DNA of 53,735 bases from Periweissella beninensis (GTDB lineage Bacteria > Bacillota > Bacilli > Lactobacillales > Lactobacillaceae): positions 1-53,735 of the forward strand of contig NZ_JAFBDN010000010.1 in assembly GCF_016908275.1 (NCBI RefSeq), written 5' to 3'. A program made the position numbers and the translations under genes. Shown here one piece after another: positions 19,257 through 28,893 of this stretch (position 1 is its first letter; every line of letters begins with the position of its first letter). The notes under the pieces are model-generated. The model had not been told where the DNA came from. It ran no database searches and was given only the letters and a program-made list of their open reading frames with translations.

Positions 19257-20150
19257 ATGAATGATTTAATTGCGTTACGTATGATTCAACTATTATTAAT
19301 ATGTGGTTTGGTTGGATTTGCAATAATGTTACTTGTTGCCAGTAAAAAAAGAAATATTAATTTATTTAATAAATTTGGAACAGGGGCATTAATTGGTTTT
19401 TTAACTGACCTCGGTGATACCCTAGGTGTGGGTTCATTTGCAACTACAACTGCATTATTTAAAGTAACTAAACTTTCTAATGATGATCGGCTTTTACCAG
19501 GAACATTAAATGCAGTACATGCAATTCCGGTTATGTGTGAAGCTTTATTGTTTATTACAGCAGTTAAAATTGAATTGACAACACTAATACCAATGACACT
19601 GGCGGCGGCACTAGGGGCATTTATGGGGCCCATGATAACTAGAAAATGGAATGTCAAGTTTATTAGACTCGCTTTAGCACTGGCCCTAATAATTGCAGCT
19701 TTTATTGTTATTTTAAAAATTTTTTTATTAGGACAAATTGCTTCAGCAGCAGAAACAACACACGGTTTACATGGTTTACTCTTACCATTGGGACTAATTT
19801 TTAATTTTATCTTGGGTAATTTAATGACTTTAGGGCTCGGAAATTATGCACCAGAATTAATATTTTTTACTTTGGTCGGGGTTAATCCCAGTATTGCTTT
19901 TCCGGTTATGATGCTTGATGCTGCGATGATTATGACTATCTCAGGTGTTCAATTTGTTAAGATGGGTCGCGTAAACTGGAATGGGTTTGCGGGAATTATA
20001 CTAGGTGGTATTTTAGGAGTTATTGTGGCAGTAACGTTAGTTAAACAGTTACCATTAATCGTTTTAAATGTATTGATCATCTTAATAGCAATTTCAACCG
20101 CAATTAGTCTATTAAGAACCAATTATCGTGAATTAAAAGTAGCTGAATAA
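19257..20150 (+). CDS. TSUP (TauE/SafE) family membrane permease
   Basis: A 297-residue integral membrane protein with about eight hydrophobic helices in two similar halves. The family loop GALIGFLTDLGDTLGVGSFA lies near residue 42, and a related stretch (LGNYAPELIFFTLVGVNPSI) in the second half. Members of this family export or import sulfite, organosulfonates or other small anions; the substrate here cannot be read from sequence. It has its own GGAGAGA ribosome binding site and a strong terminator after it, so it is probably a single-gene unit, although read-through past the rplQ 3' element is possible. Confidence 0.8.
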   Translation: MNDLIALRMIQLLLICGLVGFAIMLLVASKKRNINLFNKFGTGALIGFLTDLGDTLGVGSFATTTALFKVTKLSNDDRLLPGTLNAVHAIPVMCEALLFITAVKIELTTLIPMTLAAALGAFMGPMITRKWNVKFIRLALALALIIAAFIVILKIFLLGQIASAAETTHGLHGLLLPLGLIFNFILGNLMTLGLGNYAPELIFFTLVGVNPSIAFPVMMLDAAMIMTISGVQFVKMGRVNWNGFAGIILGGILGVIVAVTLVKQLPLIVLNVLIILIAISTAISLLRTNYRELKVAE

Positions 20151-20185
20151 AACACATATTTATTAAAATAAAAATTAGTATAATT

Positions 20186-20217
20186 AAAAAGCCGCAAGTT
20201 GACACGTGCGGCTTTTT
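20186..20217. terminator. Bidirectional terminator after the TSUP permease gene
   Basis: AAAAAGCCGCA (20186-20196) pairs with TGCGGCTTTTT (20207-20217), GC-rich at the core with an A-run and T-run on either side. It separates convergent genes. Confidence 0.9.
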
Positions 20218-20247
20218 GACATTGCAAAGTTAATGTTTGCTAGCATA

Positions 20248-21222
20248 TTAATGATGGGTAATTCGACTTAATTGTTCGAGGTTATTGCTAATTGTTTGAT
20301 AGTTACTAGCTTTATTATCAATAGTATTAATCAACGTTTGTAAACTAGCATGTTCATCTTTAGAACGTTTGACAAGGCGATCAATATGATTACTAATTTC
20401 ATCAAGGGTACTGCTATTAACACTTTGAATTGTGAGTACTTCTTTCATTTTGGTACCGACAACAGTTTCAGCCGTAGAAATTTCAGATAAATCATTTTTT
20501 GATTTTTCAACCATACTAGTTGTCTGATCAATAGTACTTGTACTTTGAGCGACTTGATTTTCTAGGACCATAACTAAATTATTTAAGTTATCCATTGAAT
20601 TTAAAATTTCTTTTGAAAAAAATTTGGTATCTTCAGATAAACTAGTAGTTTCTTTAGCCACTACAGCAAAACCACGACCCGCTTCGCCAGCTTTGCTAGC
20701 TTCAATTGAAGCATTGAGCGCCAATAGAGAGGTATTTTCAGCTATTTCATTGATGGTGGTTACTTTGTTAGCTATTTGATTAAATTCGAGCCGTAGCGCA
20801 CTCATAGTATCAGAAAAATTTTTTAGTGTCGTTGTAAGTTCATTTATACTTTGAGTGGTATTCGCAAATGTTGAAGTAGAATCAACAATATGATGATTTG
20901 TAACTTGTAATTGTTTAGCCATCTGCTCAATTTCAATAGCTAAGTTTTCATTTTGGGTACTAAGATCAGTTATATTCGTTGATATGTTTTCAATGCCAGT
21001 GACTGTATCAAGATTACCAGTATTAAGCTCTTTTAAGCCATAGGTCATAGTACCTTCTTGCTTAAGTAAACTATTAAAATGTTTTTTAACTTGCATACTA
21101 AGGCGATAAACTGCACTATGGGTTGCTTTATTTATTTTAGCTTGATTTTCAACAGTAGAAGCTTCGAGGTCAATTGTTGGTTGTGTTACAATAGGTGTAT
21201 TTTTTTTGATAATGTTAAACAT
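20248..21222 (-). CDS. Soluble methyl-accepting chemotaxis-like signalling protein
   Basis: A 324-residue, almost wholly helical protein with no membrane segment. Residues 160-190 match the hairpin tip of chemoreceptors ([20 protein letters not shown] then [10 protein letters not shown]), where CheA and CheW normally bind. The flanking coiled coil is Ser/Thr/Gln-rich, as in MCP signalling domains. No sensor domain is present in the protein itself. It lies 21 bases after a FIST sensor gene on the same strand, so the two probably act together. No che genes are seen in the window. Its output partner is unknown; it may instead be a structural relic of the family. Confidence 0.8.
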   Translation of the reverse strand: MFNIIKKNTPIVTQPTIDLEASTVENQAKINKATHSAVYRLSMQVKKHFNSLLKQEGTMTYGLKELNTGNLDTVTGIENISTNITDLSTQNENLAIEIEQMAKQLQVTNHHIVDSTSTFANTTQSINELTTTLKNFSDTMSALRLEFNQIANKVTTINEIAENTSLLALNASIEASKAGEAGRGFAVVAKETTSLSEDTKFFSKEILNSMDNLNNLVMVLENQVAQSTSTIDQTTSMVEKSKNDLSEISTAETVVGTKMKEVLTIQSVNSSTLDEISNHIDRLVKRSKDEHASLQTLINTIDNKASNYQTISNNLEQLSRITHH

Positions 21223-21243
21223 AAGTAGGTCCTTTTTTGATTG

Positions 21244-22272
21244 TTATTCCACTACTAAAAGTGTCATTGTCTGGTTTAAGTGTAAGTTAAAAAGTTGTTC
21301 ACCATAACTTACAAAACCTGTCTGATGGGGGCTAATTTGATTAAGATTATTAATTATTAACGGCCATTGATTAGTTTGATTTAGATAAGTATCGCGCAAA
21401 ATACAGTGAATTGAAAAAATAAAGCTTGGTTGTTTTTTGACGGTTGTTTGAGTAGTTTGAATAATTTCTTTGAGGGCGGATAATTCAAGAATATCAACAA
21501 AAGTATTTGGGACAATCTGTGAATAAAAAGTAATCGACATATCTTTATTGATGTTACGTGGTGAGGCGATATAAAAATTGCCATTAATGTTTTTACCAAG
21601 CGGATTTGATAAAAATAAGTTGGCTAATTCTTGAACAGAAACATTGAGTTGGCGTGCATATTCAATAGCTGCAGGTTGATTGTTAAATGTATAAACAGTA
21701 CGGCTAATCATATCGGCATGAGTTACTAATAATTGTTTATTCGTCGGTTGGTATAGATTTTCTTTGATAAGCTTAGTCGGTCTTTGAATATTTAAAAAAA
21801 TTGCAAGGTTATCAACCTTAGTTTGGCCAAAAAAAATGGTTGTTTCACCAGCTTGAGCATCAGCAGCGCTACCACCAATAATTTTAAAAGCATCATCAAT
21901 AAAATATAGAGAGTTTAAAAATATTTCTTCAGTTTGTTTAGTGCCATCACATAATAAAAATAAACACGCATTTTTATTTTTTTTGACTTGCTGATAAGCA
22001 TCTTCTAGTTGTTGGGCCTGTAACATTGGCAAACTGGAAACAGGGATGACTTGCGCGAGCATAAGCGAGATACTAAAGCCACTTAAGCCAGTAGTAGTGC
22101 GACCACTGGCAGAAATGTTAGCATCACTAGATGTAATAATTAGATTATCTGGAAAATTGGAAACTGCATCCAAAAACGTAGCATGTTTGGCAAATAGTAA
22201 GACAAGCTGATCTGGATGTTTTTGACAAAATAAAATTGCATCATGGATAGATGCAAAAAATAAATTATTCAT
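21244..22272 (-). CDS. FIST-domain sensory protein
   Basis: A 342-residue cytoplasmic protein with FIST_N and FIST_C features. The block IIGGSAADAQAGETT (from about residue 131) is the FIST_N motif. The C-terminal GFVSYGEQLFNLHLNQTMTL corresponds to the conserved GEqxx...hNqT end of FIST_C. FIST domains are proposed small-ligand sensors usually joined to signalling modules. Here the signalling module is the next gene, a soluble chemoreceptor-like protein. The start follows AGAGGAA. The gene is first in the pair, behind an 8+8 inverted repeat. Confidence 0.8.
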   Translation of the reverse strand: MNNLFFASIHDAILFCQKHPDQLVLLFAKHATFLDAVSNFPDNLIITSSDANISASGRTTTGLSGFSISLMLAQVIPVSSLPMLQAQQLEDAYQQVKKNKNACLFLLCDGTKQTEEIFLNSLYFIDDAFKIIGGSAADAQAGETTIFFGQTKVDNLAIFLNIQRPTKLIKENLYQPTNKQLLVTHADMISRTVYTFNNQPAAIEYARQLNVSVQELANLFLSNPLGKNINGNFYIASPRNINKDMSITFYSQIVPNTFVDILELSALKEIIQTTQTTVKKQPSFIFSIHCILRDTYLNQTNQWPLIINNLNQISPHQTGFVSYGEQLFNLHLNQTMTLLVVE

Positions 22273-22343
22273 ATGAAATTCCTCTATATGTAGTAAGAAT
22301 TAATACCTTCTTGTAGAAGTTATCGGTTAATTTTAAAAAAATT

Positions 22344-22363
22344 AAATATCAAATATGATATTT
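22344..22363. promoter_or_regulatory. Inverted repeat upstream of the FIST gene (candidate operator)
   Basis: AAATATCA (22344-22351), four bases, TGATATTT (22356-22363) lie about 75 bases before the FIST start on the minus strand. The position fits control of the two-gene unit. The regulator is unknown. Confidence 0.4.
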
Positions 22364-22449
22364 ATTCATTAAGTTAATGATAAAAATGACACCTTACTGC
22401 TCAGAATTGTATTTTGTTCTTTTTTTGAAGAAATGCATATTTTATGTTA

Positions 22450-22488
22450 AAAAAACAACTACTTCAAATCATGAAGTAGTTGTTTTTT
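22450..22488. terminator. Terminator after guaA
   Basis: A 17-bp perfect stem (22450-22466 pairs with 22472-22488, core CAACTACTTCA) with a five-base loop and A/T runs on both ends. It ends the guaBA transcript on the minus strand. Confidence 0.9.
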
Positions 22489-22527
22489 AATTTAAGCTGT
22501 TATTTAGTTTAACGGAACTAGCTTATT

Positions 22528-24075
22528 TTATTCCCACTCAATTGTTGCAGGTGGCTTACTAGTAATGTCGTACACTACGCGGTTAATATGATCAACCTCA
22601 TTGACAATCCGAATTGAAATATCTTCTAAGACTTCCCATGGAATCTTAGCAAAAGAAGCAGTCATGCCGTCAATAGATGTTACCGCACGAATTGCAAGCG
22701 TGTAGTCATAAGTTCGGCCATCTCCCATAACACCAACTGAACGGACCCCAGTTAATACAGTGAAATATTGCCAAATATCTTCTTCAAGCCCATGATTAGC
22801 AATTTCTGCGCGTAAAATTGCATCTGTTTCGCGGACAATGTGTAACTTATCTTCAGTGATATCACCTAAAATTCGAATTCCCAAACCAGGCCCTGGGAAA
22901 GGTTGGCGCCAAACCAAATTATGTGGAATACCTAGTTTTTCACCAATTGCCCGGACTTCATCCTTGAAGAGAGTGTTCATGGGTTCAATAAGTTTAAATG
23001 TCATTTCAGCTGGTAAACCACCAACGTTATGATGAGATTTAATTGTTTGCGCTGTATCAGTACCAGATTCGATAACGTCAGTATAGAGTGTTCCTTGCGC
23101 TAAGAAGTCAACATCCTTTAATTTAAAAGCTTCATCATTGAAGACTTCAATAAATTCTTTACCAATAATTTTACGTTTCGTTTCAGGATCAGTAACCCCA
23201 GCTAATTTATCAAGGAAGCGCTTTTGGGCATCAACCTTAATGATGTTTAAGCCAAAACCAGTGCCTAAACTCGCCATTACTTGCTCAGCTTCATCTTTCC
23301 GTAAAAGGCCATGATCAACAAAGATACAAGTTAATTGATCACCAATTGCTTTTTGAAGTAAAACACCGACAACTGAGGAGTCAACGCCACCAGAAAGGCC
23401 AAGTAACACTTTACGATCGCCAACGGTTTCTTTGATTTTAGCAATACTATCAATAATAAAGTCATCCATTGACCAATTAGCAGTGGCTTTAGCAATGTTA
23501 AAGACAAAGTTTTTCAAAATGTCATTACCATATTCCGAATGGCGCACTTCTGGGTGGAATTGAATACCAAAGAAGTTCTTATCTAAATTTTGAATGGCGG
23601 CAAAGGGGGTATTTTTAGAAACCGCAACAGCTTCAAAGCCATTGGGGAGTTGGGTTACTTTATCACCGTGACTCATTAGGACTACTTGGTTAACCGGCGT
23701 ATTTGTAAAAAGCGGTGAAGTTTTTAGTTTAACATCAATATCCGTAATGCCATATTCTTGATCTGCGGCCCCCAGTACTTCACCACCGGGCAGTTCATTG
23801 GCCATTAATTGCATTCCATAGCAAATACCAAGAATGGGTAAGCCTAAGTCCCAAATGGCTGGATCAACTTTAAAAGCATCATCAGCATAAACTGAATTGG
23901 GACCACCAGAGAAGATAATTCCTTTTGGATTAATTTCTTTAATCTCATTAGCGGTAAGTTTATGCGATTTGAGTTCTGAAAAGACACCAAATTCGCGAAT
24001 ACGACGAGTAATTAATTGATTGTATTGACTACCAAAGTCAAGCACAAGAATTTTATCGAACTCTTTGTTCGTCAT
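22528..24075 (-). CDS. guaA: GMP synthase (glutamine-hydrolysing)
   Basis: Converts XMP to GMP with ATP and glutamine. The 515-residue protein has the class I amidotransferase domain first: [12 protein letters not shown] with the catalytic cysteine, and [11 protein letters not shown] with His/Glu. The PP-loop synthetase domain follows ([20 protein letters not shown]), ending in the dimerisation domain with [12 protein letters not shown]. It lies 17 bases after guaB and has its own AAGGAG, so guaBA form an operon for GMP synthesis from IMP. Confidence 0.97.
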   Translation of the reverse strand: MTNKEFDKILVLDFGSQYNQLITRRIREFGVFSELKSHKLTANEIKEINPKGIIFSGGPNSVYADDAFKVDPAIWDLGLPILGICYGMQLMANELPGGEVLGAADQEYGITDIDVKLKTSPLFTNTPVNQVVLMSHGDKVTQLPNGFEAVAVSKNTPFAAIQNLDKNFFGIQFHPEVRHSEYGNDILKNFVFNIAKATANWSMDDFIIDSIAKIKETVGDRKVLLGLSGGVDSSVVGVLLQKAIGDQLTCIFVDHGLLRKDEAEQVMASLGTGFGLNIIKVDAQKRFLDKLAGVTDPETKRKIIGKEFIEVFNDEAFKLKDVDFLAQGTLYTDVIESGTDTAQTIKSHHNVGGLPAEMTFKLIEPMNTLFKDEVRAIGEKLGIPHNLVWRQPFPGPGLGIRILGDITEDKLHIVRETDAILRAEIANHGLEEDIWQYFTVLTGVRSVGVMGDGRTYDYTLAIRAVTSIDGMTASFAKIPWEVLEDISIRIVNEVDHINRVVYDITSKPPATIEWE

Positions 24076-24092
24076 GGGAAACTCCTTAATAA

Positions 24093-26150
24093 TTATTTTG
24101 AGTAGTTAGGGGCAGATTTAGTAATTTGAACATCATGAGGGTGTGATTCAATCAGACCTGCTACAGTAATTTGAACAAATTCAGCTTTGTTGATTAATGC
24201 AACAGGAGTCCCAGCTCCAGTATAACCCATTCCAGAACGTAAACCACCTAACATTTGAAAAATAACATCAGCCGCAGAGCCAGTATACGTAGTATGTTCT
24301 TCATAGCCAGCAAGAACATGTTCTGTCCCAGTAGCAATAACATCACCTTGACGTGCTTCATCAGTCCCAGCTAACATTGAATCAAGCATGACCGCATTAG
24401 CACCAGCAGACAATGCTTTAACGATATCACCAGAATATTTAATGGCACCATGGGCAATAACTGTTTTAGCAGTTTTGGCAGCTCGTTTAGCAATATCGGC
24501 AATTAATAATAGGTTTGAAGCAGCACCATCATTACTGGTAACTGTCACAATATCAACACCGACATTAAACAGTTCCTCAGCGAGGGTAGCTGATTCAATC
24601 TCACTAGCAATGATTGGTAAATCAGGATATGTTGTTTTAATTGTTTTAGCAATTGATACAGTTAAGCCTTTTAGGGCAATTGTATCAACATCTACAGCGC
24701 GTAAAGTGGCAATATCAGTGATAGTTGAAGTACTTACAATTAATTCAGCACCAACTACGAGATGACCATGTTGATCAGTAACGGCATTTGGAGTTGCTTC
24801 TTTAGCAATTTCAAATGATTTAACTAAACTGATTTCTTTTGCTTGTTGATCGACTGATAAGGCACTAGTAATGATTCCAAGTCCGCCTTGTTGTGCCATG
24901 ACCCCCGCTAATGATGCATCCGTAACAGCACTAGCAGCAATAATTGGAATGTTTAAGGTAAGACTATCAGCAAGTTTAGTTTTGAGGCTCACGCTATTTG
25001 GTAAGACATCTGAGGCTGCTGGTTGTAATAGTACATTTTCAAAACCAATTGTTGAGATATTGTCATTAAAAGGGTGCGTAATCTTAATATCAGTAGTATC
25101 GTCAATAAGCTGATTTAAGGTTAGTTTATTAAGGTTTTGCATATTGTCTTTTAAGCCAGTCATCATATTAGCGATAACACTTGTAGCAGCCCCTTTATAA
25201 GCAGTTCGACCTTCAATTCCTTCAGGAACTAATTTATTGGCCTCATTAACGCCACCTTGGAAATAACGATCTGAGGAACCACGTTGCATTGCACCAATTG
25301 ATCCCATGCCACGATAGGTTTTGTATTTTTGGCCATCTTCACCAGTAAAGACTTGGCCAGGCGCTTCATCGGTACCAGCCAACATAGAGCCAACCATAAT
25401 TGCATTACCACCAGCCATTATTGCCTTAGTAATATCATCAGCATTCTTTAGGCCACCATCAGCAATGATTGTCTTACCAAATTCTTTGGCAATTTTAGCA
25501 GCATCATTAATGGCAGTATATTGTGGAACACCCACACCAGCCACAACACGAGTTGTACAAATTGAACCTGGGCCAATACCTACTTTTACGATATCAACAC
25601 CAGCATCGAATAAAGCACGGGCCCCACTAGCAGTAGCAACGTTACCGGCAATTAAGGTATTATTGGGAAAATCAGCGCGAATTTCGGCAATTTTGCGGAG
25701 AACACCAGCTGAGTGTCCATGCGCTGTATCAATTACTAAAGCATCTGCTCCTGCTTGGAAGAGAGCAGTTGCCCGATCAAAAGTATCAGAGGTAACCCCC
25801 ACTGCGGCCGCAACTAAAAGGTGACCAGTAGCATCAACTGCAGCAAGTGGGTTTGTTTTCTTATCAACTGGGACAGCTTTGACTTTAGCAACCTCTGCAG
25901 CTTGATCAGCAATACTCATATTTTTATGAATAACACCAAGACCACCTTGATTAGCTAAAGTTGTCGCCATGTTAGCTTCGGTAACAGTATCCATACTGGC
26001 ACTAAGAACCGGAATGTTTAAATGAAGATTTGGTGCAAGAGTAGTCTTTAAATCAACGCTTGTTGGCTTATTGGTAGGTGCCACCTTATTAAGCACAACA
26101 TCATCAAAGGTATAACCTTTTTTAGCGAATTTTGTGTCCCAATTTGACAT
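24093..26150 (-). CDS. guaB: Double-length IMP dehydrogenase with one active and one degenerate half
   Basis: It should oxidise IMP to XMP with NAD+. At 685 residues it is far longer than CBS-free (about 380) or CBS-containing (about 490) family members, and it has no CBS domain. Residues 1-355 are an IMPDH barrel with DTAHG (141-145), catalytic Cys198 in [16 protein letters not shown] (230-234) and the flap SSDRYFQ (Arg295, Tyr296). Residues 365-685 repeat the fold ([12 protein letters not shown] at 422-433). There the cysteine loop has become [10 protein letters not shown] (537-546), DTAHG has become ALKGL and the Arg-Tyr flap is missing. Yet only this half keeps the usual C-terminus, [13 protein letters not shown] and [17 protein letters not shown]. 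The frame is open throughout. Confidence 0.93.
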   Translation of the reverse strand: MSNWDTKFAKKGYTFDDVVLNKVAPTNKPTSVDLKTTLAPNLHLNIPVLSASMDTVTEANMATTLANQGGLGVIHKNMSIADQAAEVAKVKAVPVDKKTNPLAAVDATGHLLVAAAVGVTSDTFDRATALFQAGADALVIDTAHGHSAGVLRKIAEIRADFPNNTLIAGNVATASGARALFDAGVDIVKVGIGPGSICTTRVVAGVGVPQYTAINDAAKIAKEFGKTIIADGGLKNADDITKAIMAGGNAIMVGSMLAGTDEAPGQVFTGEDGQKYKTYRGMGSIGAMQRGSSDRYFQGGVNEANKLVPEGIEGRTAYKGAATSVIANMMTGLKDNMQNLNKLTLNQLIDDTTDIKITHPFNDNISTIGFENVLLQPAASDVLPNSVSLKTKLADSLTLNIPIIAASAVTDASLAGVMAQQGGLGIITSALSVDQQAKEISLVKSFEIAKEATPNAVTDQHGHLVVGAELIVSTSTITDIATLRAVDVDTIALKGLTVSIAKTIKTTYPDLPIIASEIESATLAEELFNVGVDIVTVTSNDGAASNLLLIADIAKRAAKTAKTVIAHGAIKYSGDIVKALSAGANAVMLDSMLAGTDEARQGDVIATGTEHVLAGYEEHTTYTGSAADVIFQMLGGLRSGMGYTGAGTPVALINKAEFVQITVAGLIESHPHDVQITKSAPNYSK

Positions 26151-26185
26151 GAAATTTTAACCTCTTTTCAAAATTTATTGTTCTT

Positions 26186-26214
26186 AATTTACCAGTGAAT
26201 TCCTTAAAAGTCAA
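26186..26214 (-). promoter_or_regulatory. Candidate promoter for guaBA
   Basis: Reading the minus strand, TTGACT (26214-26209), 17 bases, then TAAATT (26191-26186). It lies 35 bases before the guaB start. Confidence 0.4.
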
Positions 26215-26341
26215 ACAAATATCGATTTTTATTAGAAAAATACGAACTATAAATTCATTGAAGATAATTTATATTTAAGATTGCTATGTAAAAATAGCTA
26301 AAATATTGGTTTAAAAAGAGGTAATACTTTAAAAAAGAGCA

Positions 26342-26358
26342 TATTTTAAGTTAAAATA
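26342..26358. promoter_or_regulatory. Inverted repeat before the fabH-type gene (candidate operator)
   Basis: TATTTTAA G TTAAAATA directly precedes a TATGAT hexamer (26360-26365). Fatty-acid regulators bind AT-rich palindromes near such promoters, but the regulator is not identified. The rest of the roughly 265-base divergent gap (26151-26416) is AT-rich without other clear structure. Confidence 0.35.
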
Positions 26359-26416
26359 CTATGATAGGCTTTTAAAATTGAATGTAATAATGAATATAGA
26401 GAAGAGGAAAAGTAAA

Positions 26417-27394
26417 ATGACGATGGGAACTAAAATTTTAGCCGCCCAACATTATGTACCAAACACCGTAGTTACTAATAATCAACTAGCTGAGGTAATG
26501 GAGACAAATGATGAATGGATTGTTGCCCATACGGGAATTAAGACGCGTCATTTTTCAATGAATGGTGAAAATACATCAGACCTAGCAACAAAGGCAGCTC
26601 AAAAGACGTTAGCGCAGGCTAACTATGCGGCTAAGGACGTTGATTTAATTATCATTAGTACCATTACCCCAGATGCCCAAACACCAGCTACAGCAGCAAT
26701 CGTTCAAGCCAAATTGGGGGCTACTAATGCATGGGCGTATGATATTAGTACTGCCTGTGCGGGGTTTGTCTTCGCTCTAAGTACAGCAGATAAATTTATT
26801 AAATCAGGTATGTATAAAAGTGCGTTGGTCATTAGTGCTGAAGTTAATACTAAAATGATGGATTTTACTGACCGCACAGCTGCCGTTTTTTTTGGAGATG
26901 GGGCAGGGGCAGCATTATTAGTTGCTGATGAGCAAGTAAACAACATTTATGCCGAAAGTTTGCATACTATGGGTGATGGCGAAACAATTCATTCTGGGCG
27001 AACTTATCCAATAACTGAAATTAAGACTAGTAATTATCCCAAAACAGATGCCTTTTTCCAAGAAGGCCGAAGTGTATTTGAATTTGCTACCACTACGGTA
27101 CCTACCCATATTCAAGAATTTTTAACGAACGCTAAATTAAAAGCAGAGGATATTGATTACTTTATAACTCATCAGGCCAATTTACGAATTATTGAAAAAA
27201 TTGCTATTGAGTTAGAGCAGCCGATGACAAAATTTTGTCATAATGTTGAATATTACGGAAATACTTCGTCAGCAGGAATAGCAATGGCATTTGCCGAATT
27301 ATGGAACCAAAATGTTGATTTGAAGGGCAAAAAATTGGTACTAACGGGCTTTGGTGCCGGTCTTAGCTATGGGAGTATTTTACTTGAATTTTAA
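26417..27394 (+). CDS. fabH: 3-oxoacyl-ACP synthase III (KAS III)
   Basis: Condenses acetyl-CoA with malonyl-ACP to start fatty acid synthesis. The 325-residue protein carries the triad Cys114 (DISTACAGF), His252 (FITHQANLRII) and Asn282 (YYGNTSSAG), plus VFFGDGAGAALL. The ATG at 26417 follows AGAGGAAAA; an in-frame TTG at 26378 has no ribosome binding site. It heads a short cluster with accD and accA. The remaining fab genes and accB/accC are absent, which is unusual for lactic acid bacteria where they form one large operon. It could serve ordinary initiation or a specialised branch. Confidence 0.93.
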   Translation: MTMGTKILAAQHYVPNTVVTNNQLAEVMETNDEWIVAHTGIKTRHFSMNGENTSDLATKAAQKTLAQANYAAKDVDLIIISTITPDAQTPATAAIVQAKLGATNAWAYDISTACAGFVFALSTADKFIKSGMYKSALVISAEVNTKMMDFTDRTAAVFFGDGAGAALLVADEQVNNIYAESLHTMGDGETIHSGRTYPITEIKTSNYPKTDAFFQEGRSVFEFATTTVPTHIQEFLTNAKLKAEDIDYFITHQANLRIIEKIAIELEQPMTKFCHNVEYYGNTSSAGIAMAFAELWNQNVDLKGKKLVLTGFGAGLSYGSILLEF

Positions 27395-27409
27395 GTGAAG
27401 GATTAAATA

Positions 27410-28123
27410 ATGGATACGCAAGAACAAAGATTGACGGCTTGGCAACGCATTGATTTAGTAAGTGATAAATTTGAACCATTTACGTTTAATCAACATGATC
27501 ATGATAATTTAAAATTTCCCAATTACAAAGATAAGTTAACTAAGGCGCAAGAACAAACTGGTTTGGATGAAGCAATTGTGGTTGGCAAAGCATGGATTGA
27601 TAAATACGTAGTTGTTTTGGCAGTAATGGATAGTCACTTTATGATGGGCACGCTTAATACTGGCCTAGGGCAACGCTTAAGATTTGCAATGCAAGAAGCA
27701 CGATTACAGCAATTACCGTTTATTTTATTTACGGCTAGTGGTGGTGCACGAATGCAAGAGGGAATATATGCTTTATTACAAATGAATAGTCTTTTATATG
27801 AATTTGAAAAGTTGAATGCGGCCGAAATTTTAACTATTAATATCTTGACTGACCCAACAATGGGGGGAACTTCTGCGAGTATTGCTTTTAAAAGTGATTA
27901 TGTTTTTGGTGAAGCCGGGGCAACAATTGGTTTTGTTGGCCGACGAGTGATTGAACAGGCAATTCGCGAGCCATTACCTAGTGATTTTCAAAAAGCGCAT
28001 CATTTATTAACACAAGGATTAATTGATGATGTGATTGAGCGTAATCAATTAAGAAGAAAACTAGTACAAGTATTAAAGTTGCATGATTTGGGAGTTAATA
28101 ATGGATTTAAAAGCAAAAATTAA
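27410..28123 (+). CDS. accD: Acetyl-CoA carboxylase carboxyltransferase subunit beta, lacking the zinc ribbon
   Basis: With AccA it transfers CO2 from biotin to acetyl-CoA, giving malonyl-CoA. The crotonase-type core is clear: LPFILFTASGGARMQEGIYA, TDPTMGGTSASIAF and EAGATIGFVGRRVIEQ. At 237 residues it is short, and there is no cysteine anywhere. The N-terminal four-cysteine zinc ribbon of typical AccD is therefore absent, although a roughly 50-residue N-terminal segment remains. It starts 15 bases after fabH and overlaps accA. Partner subunits accB and accC are not in the window. Confidence 0.88.
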   Translation: MDTQEQRLTAWQRIDLVSDKFEPFTFNQHDHDNLKFPNYKDKLTKAQEQTGLDEAIVVGKAWIDKYVVVLAVMDSHFMMGTLNTGLGQRLRFAMQEARLQQLPFILFTASGGARMQEGIYALLQMNSLLYEFEKLNAAEILTINILTDPTMGGTSASIAFKSDYVFGEAGATIGFVGRRVIEQAIREPLPSDFQKAHHLLTQGLIDDVIERNQLRRKLVQVLKLHDLGVNNGFKSKN

Positions 28124-28868
28124 AATTGTTCGGGCAAATAATCGGATTGATAGTCAAACGGTTATTAAGACATTGTTTACGGATTTTTTGGAAATACATG
28201 GTGATCGCATATTGGGGGATGATCCTAGCTTAACTGCAGGGGTAGCATTGTTTGGAAATACACCAGTAACCGTATTAGCGGTCAATCGTGGACATACGAT
28301 TAAAGAACGAATACAGATGAATTTTGGTGCGGTACGTGTTACGGGATATCGCAAGGCCTTACGAGCACTGAATCAGGCTGAAAAATTTAAGCGACCAGTA
28401 ATTACTTTTATTAATATGCCTGGCGCTGATGTTTCATTGGCATCAGAAGACCATGGGCAAAGTTTAGCATTAGCGAACATGATAGGAAAAATGGGACAGT
28501 TAACGGTTCCAAATATTGCGGTAATTATTGGTGAAGGTTATAGTGGTGGAGCACTTGCATTAGCCAATAGCAATAAAATTGTTATGTTTGAGCATGCCTT
28601 ATTCAGTGTAGCAAGTCCAGAAGTGGTGGGAGCAATTTTAAAAAAAGTTAATGATAGTGTGTCTTTAAATGAAGTATTGCCAATGACTGCACAAAAATTA
28701 AGTGCATTGGGTTTAGTCGACGAGGTTATTGCTGAAAATAATGATTTATTAATTAATTTAGAAAGTAGCTTAACAAGATTATTAGCAGAACTAAATTCGT
28801 TATCAGCAGTGGAGTTGCAAGCTAAGCGTGAAGCAAAATATCAAAACTTTTTAGCAACTTGGGAATAA
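28101..28868 (+). CDS. accA: Acetyl-CoA carboxylase carboxyltransferase subunit alpha
   Basis: Partner of AccD. The 255-residue protein shows IHGDRILGDDPSLTAGVALF, FINMPGADVSLASEDHGQ and GEGYSGGALALANSNKIVMF with VASPEVVGAIL, the usual AccA blocks. I chose the ATG at 28101, which has GGGAG seven bases upstream; it overlaps the end of accD by 23 bases. An in-frame ATG at 28083 has only a weak site. The overlap suggests coupled, equimolar synthesis of the two subunits. Confidence 0.92.
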   Translation: MDLKAKIKIVRANNRIDSQTVIKTLFTDFLEIHGDRILGDDPSLTAGVALFGNTPVTVLAVNRGHTIKERIQMNFGAVRVTGYRKALRALNQAEKFKRPVITFINMPGADVSLASEDHGQSLALANMIGKMGQLTVPNIAVIIGEGYSGGALALANSNKIVMFEHALFSVASPEVVGAILKKVNDSVSLNEVLPMTAQKLSALGLVDEVIAENNDLLINLESSLTRLLAELNSLSAVELQAKREAKYQNFLATWE

Positions 28869-28893
28869 TATAGCTAAGTAAAGAGGTAAGGAA

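Noticed and set aside
20248-21222. Phage tail or surface coiled-coil protein
   Set aside because: The conserved chemoreceptor tip at residues 160-190 is specific enough to prefer the MCP-like assignment.
24093-26150. Frameshift or two separate guaB genes
   Set aside because: The reading frame is continuous, and there is no internal ribosome binding site with a start at the junction near residues 350-370.
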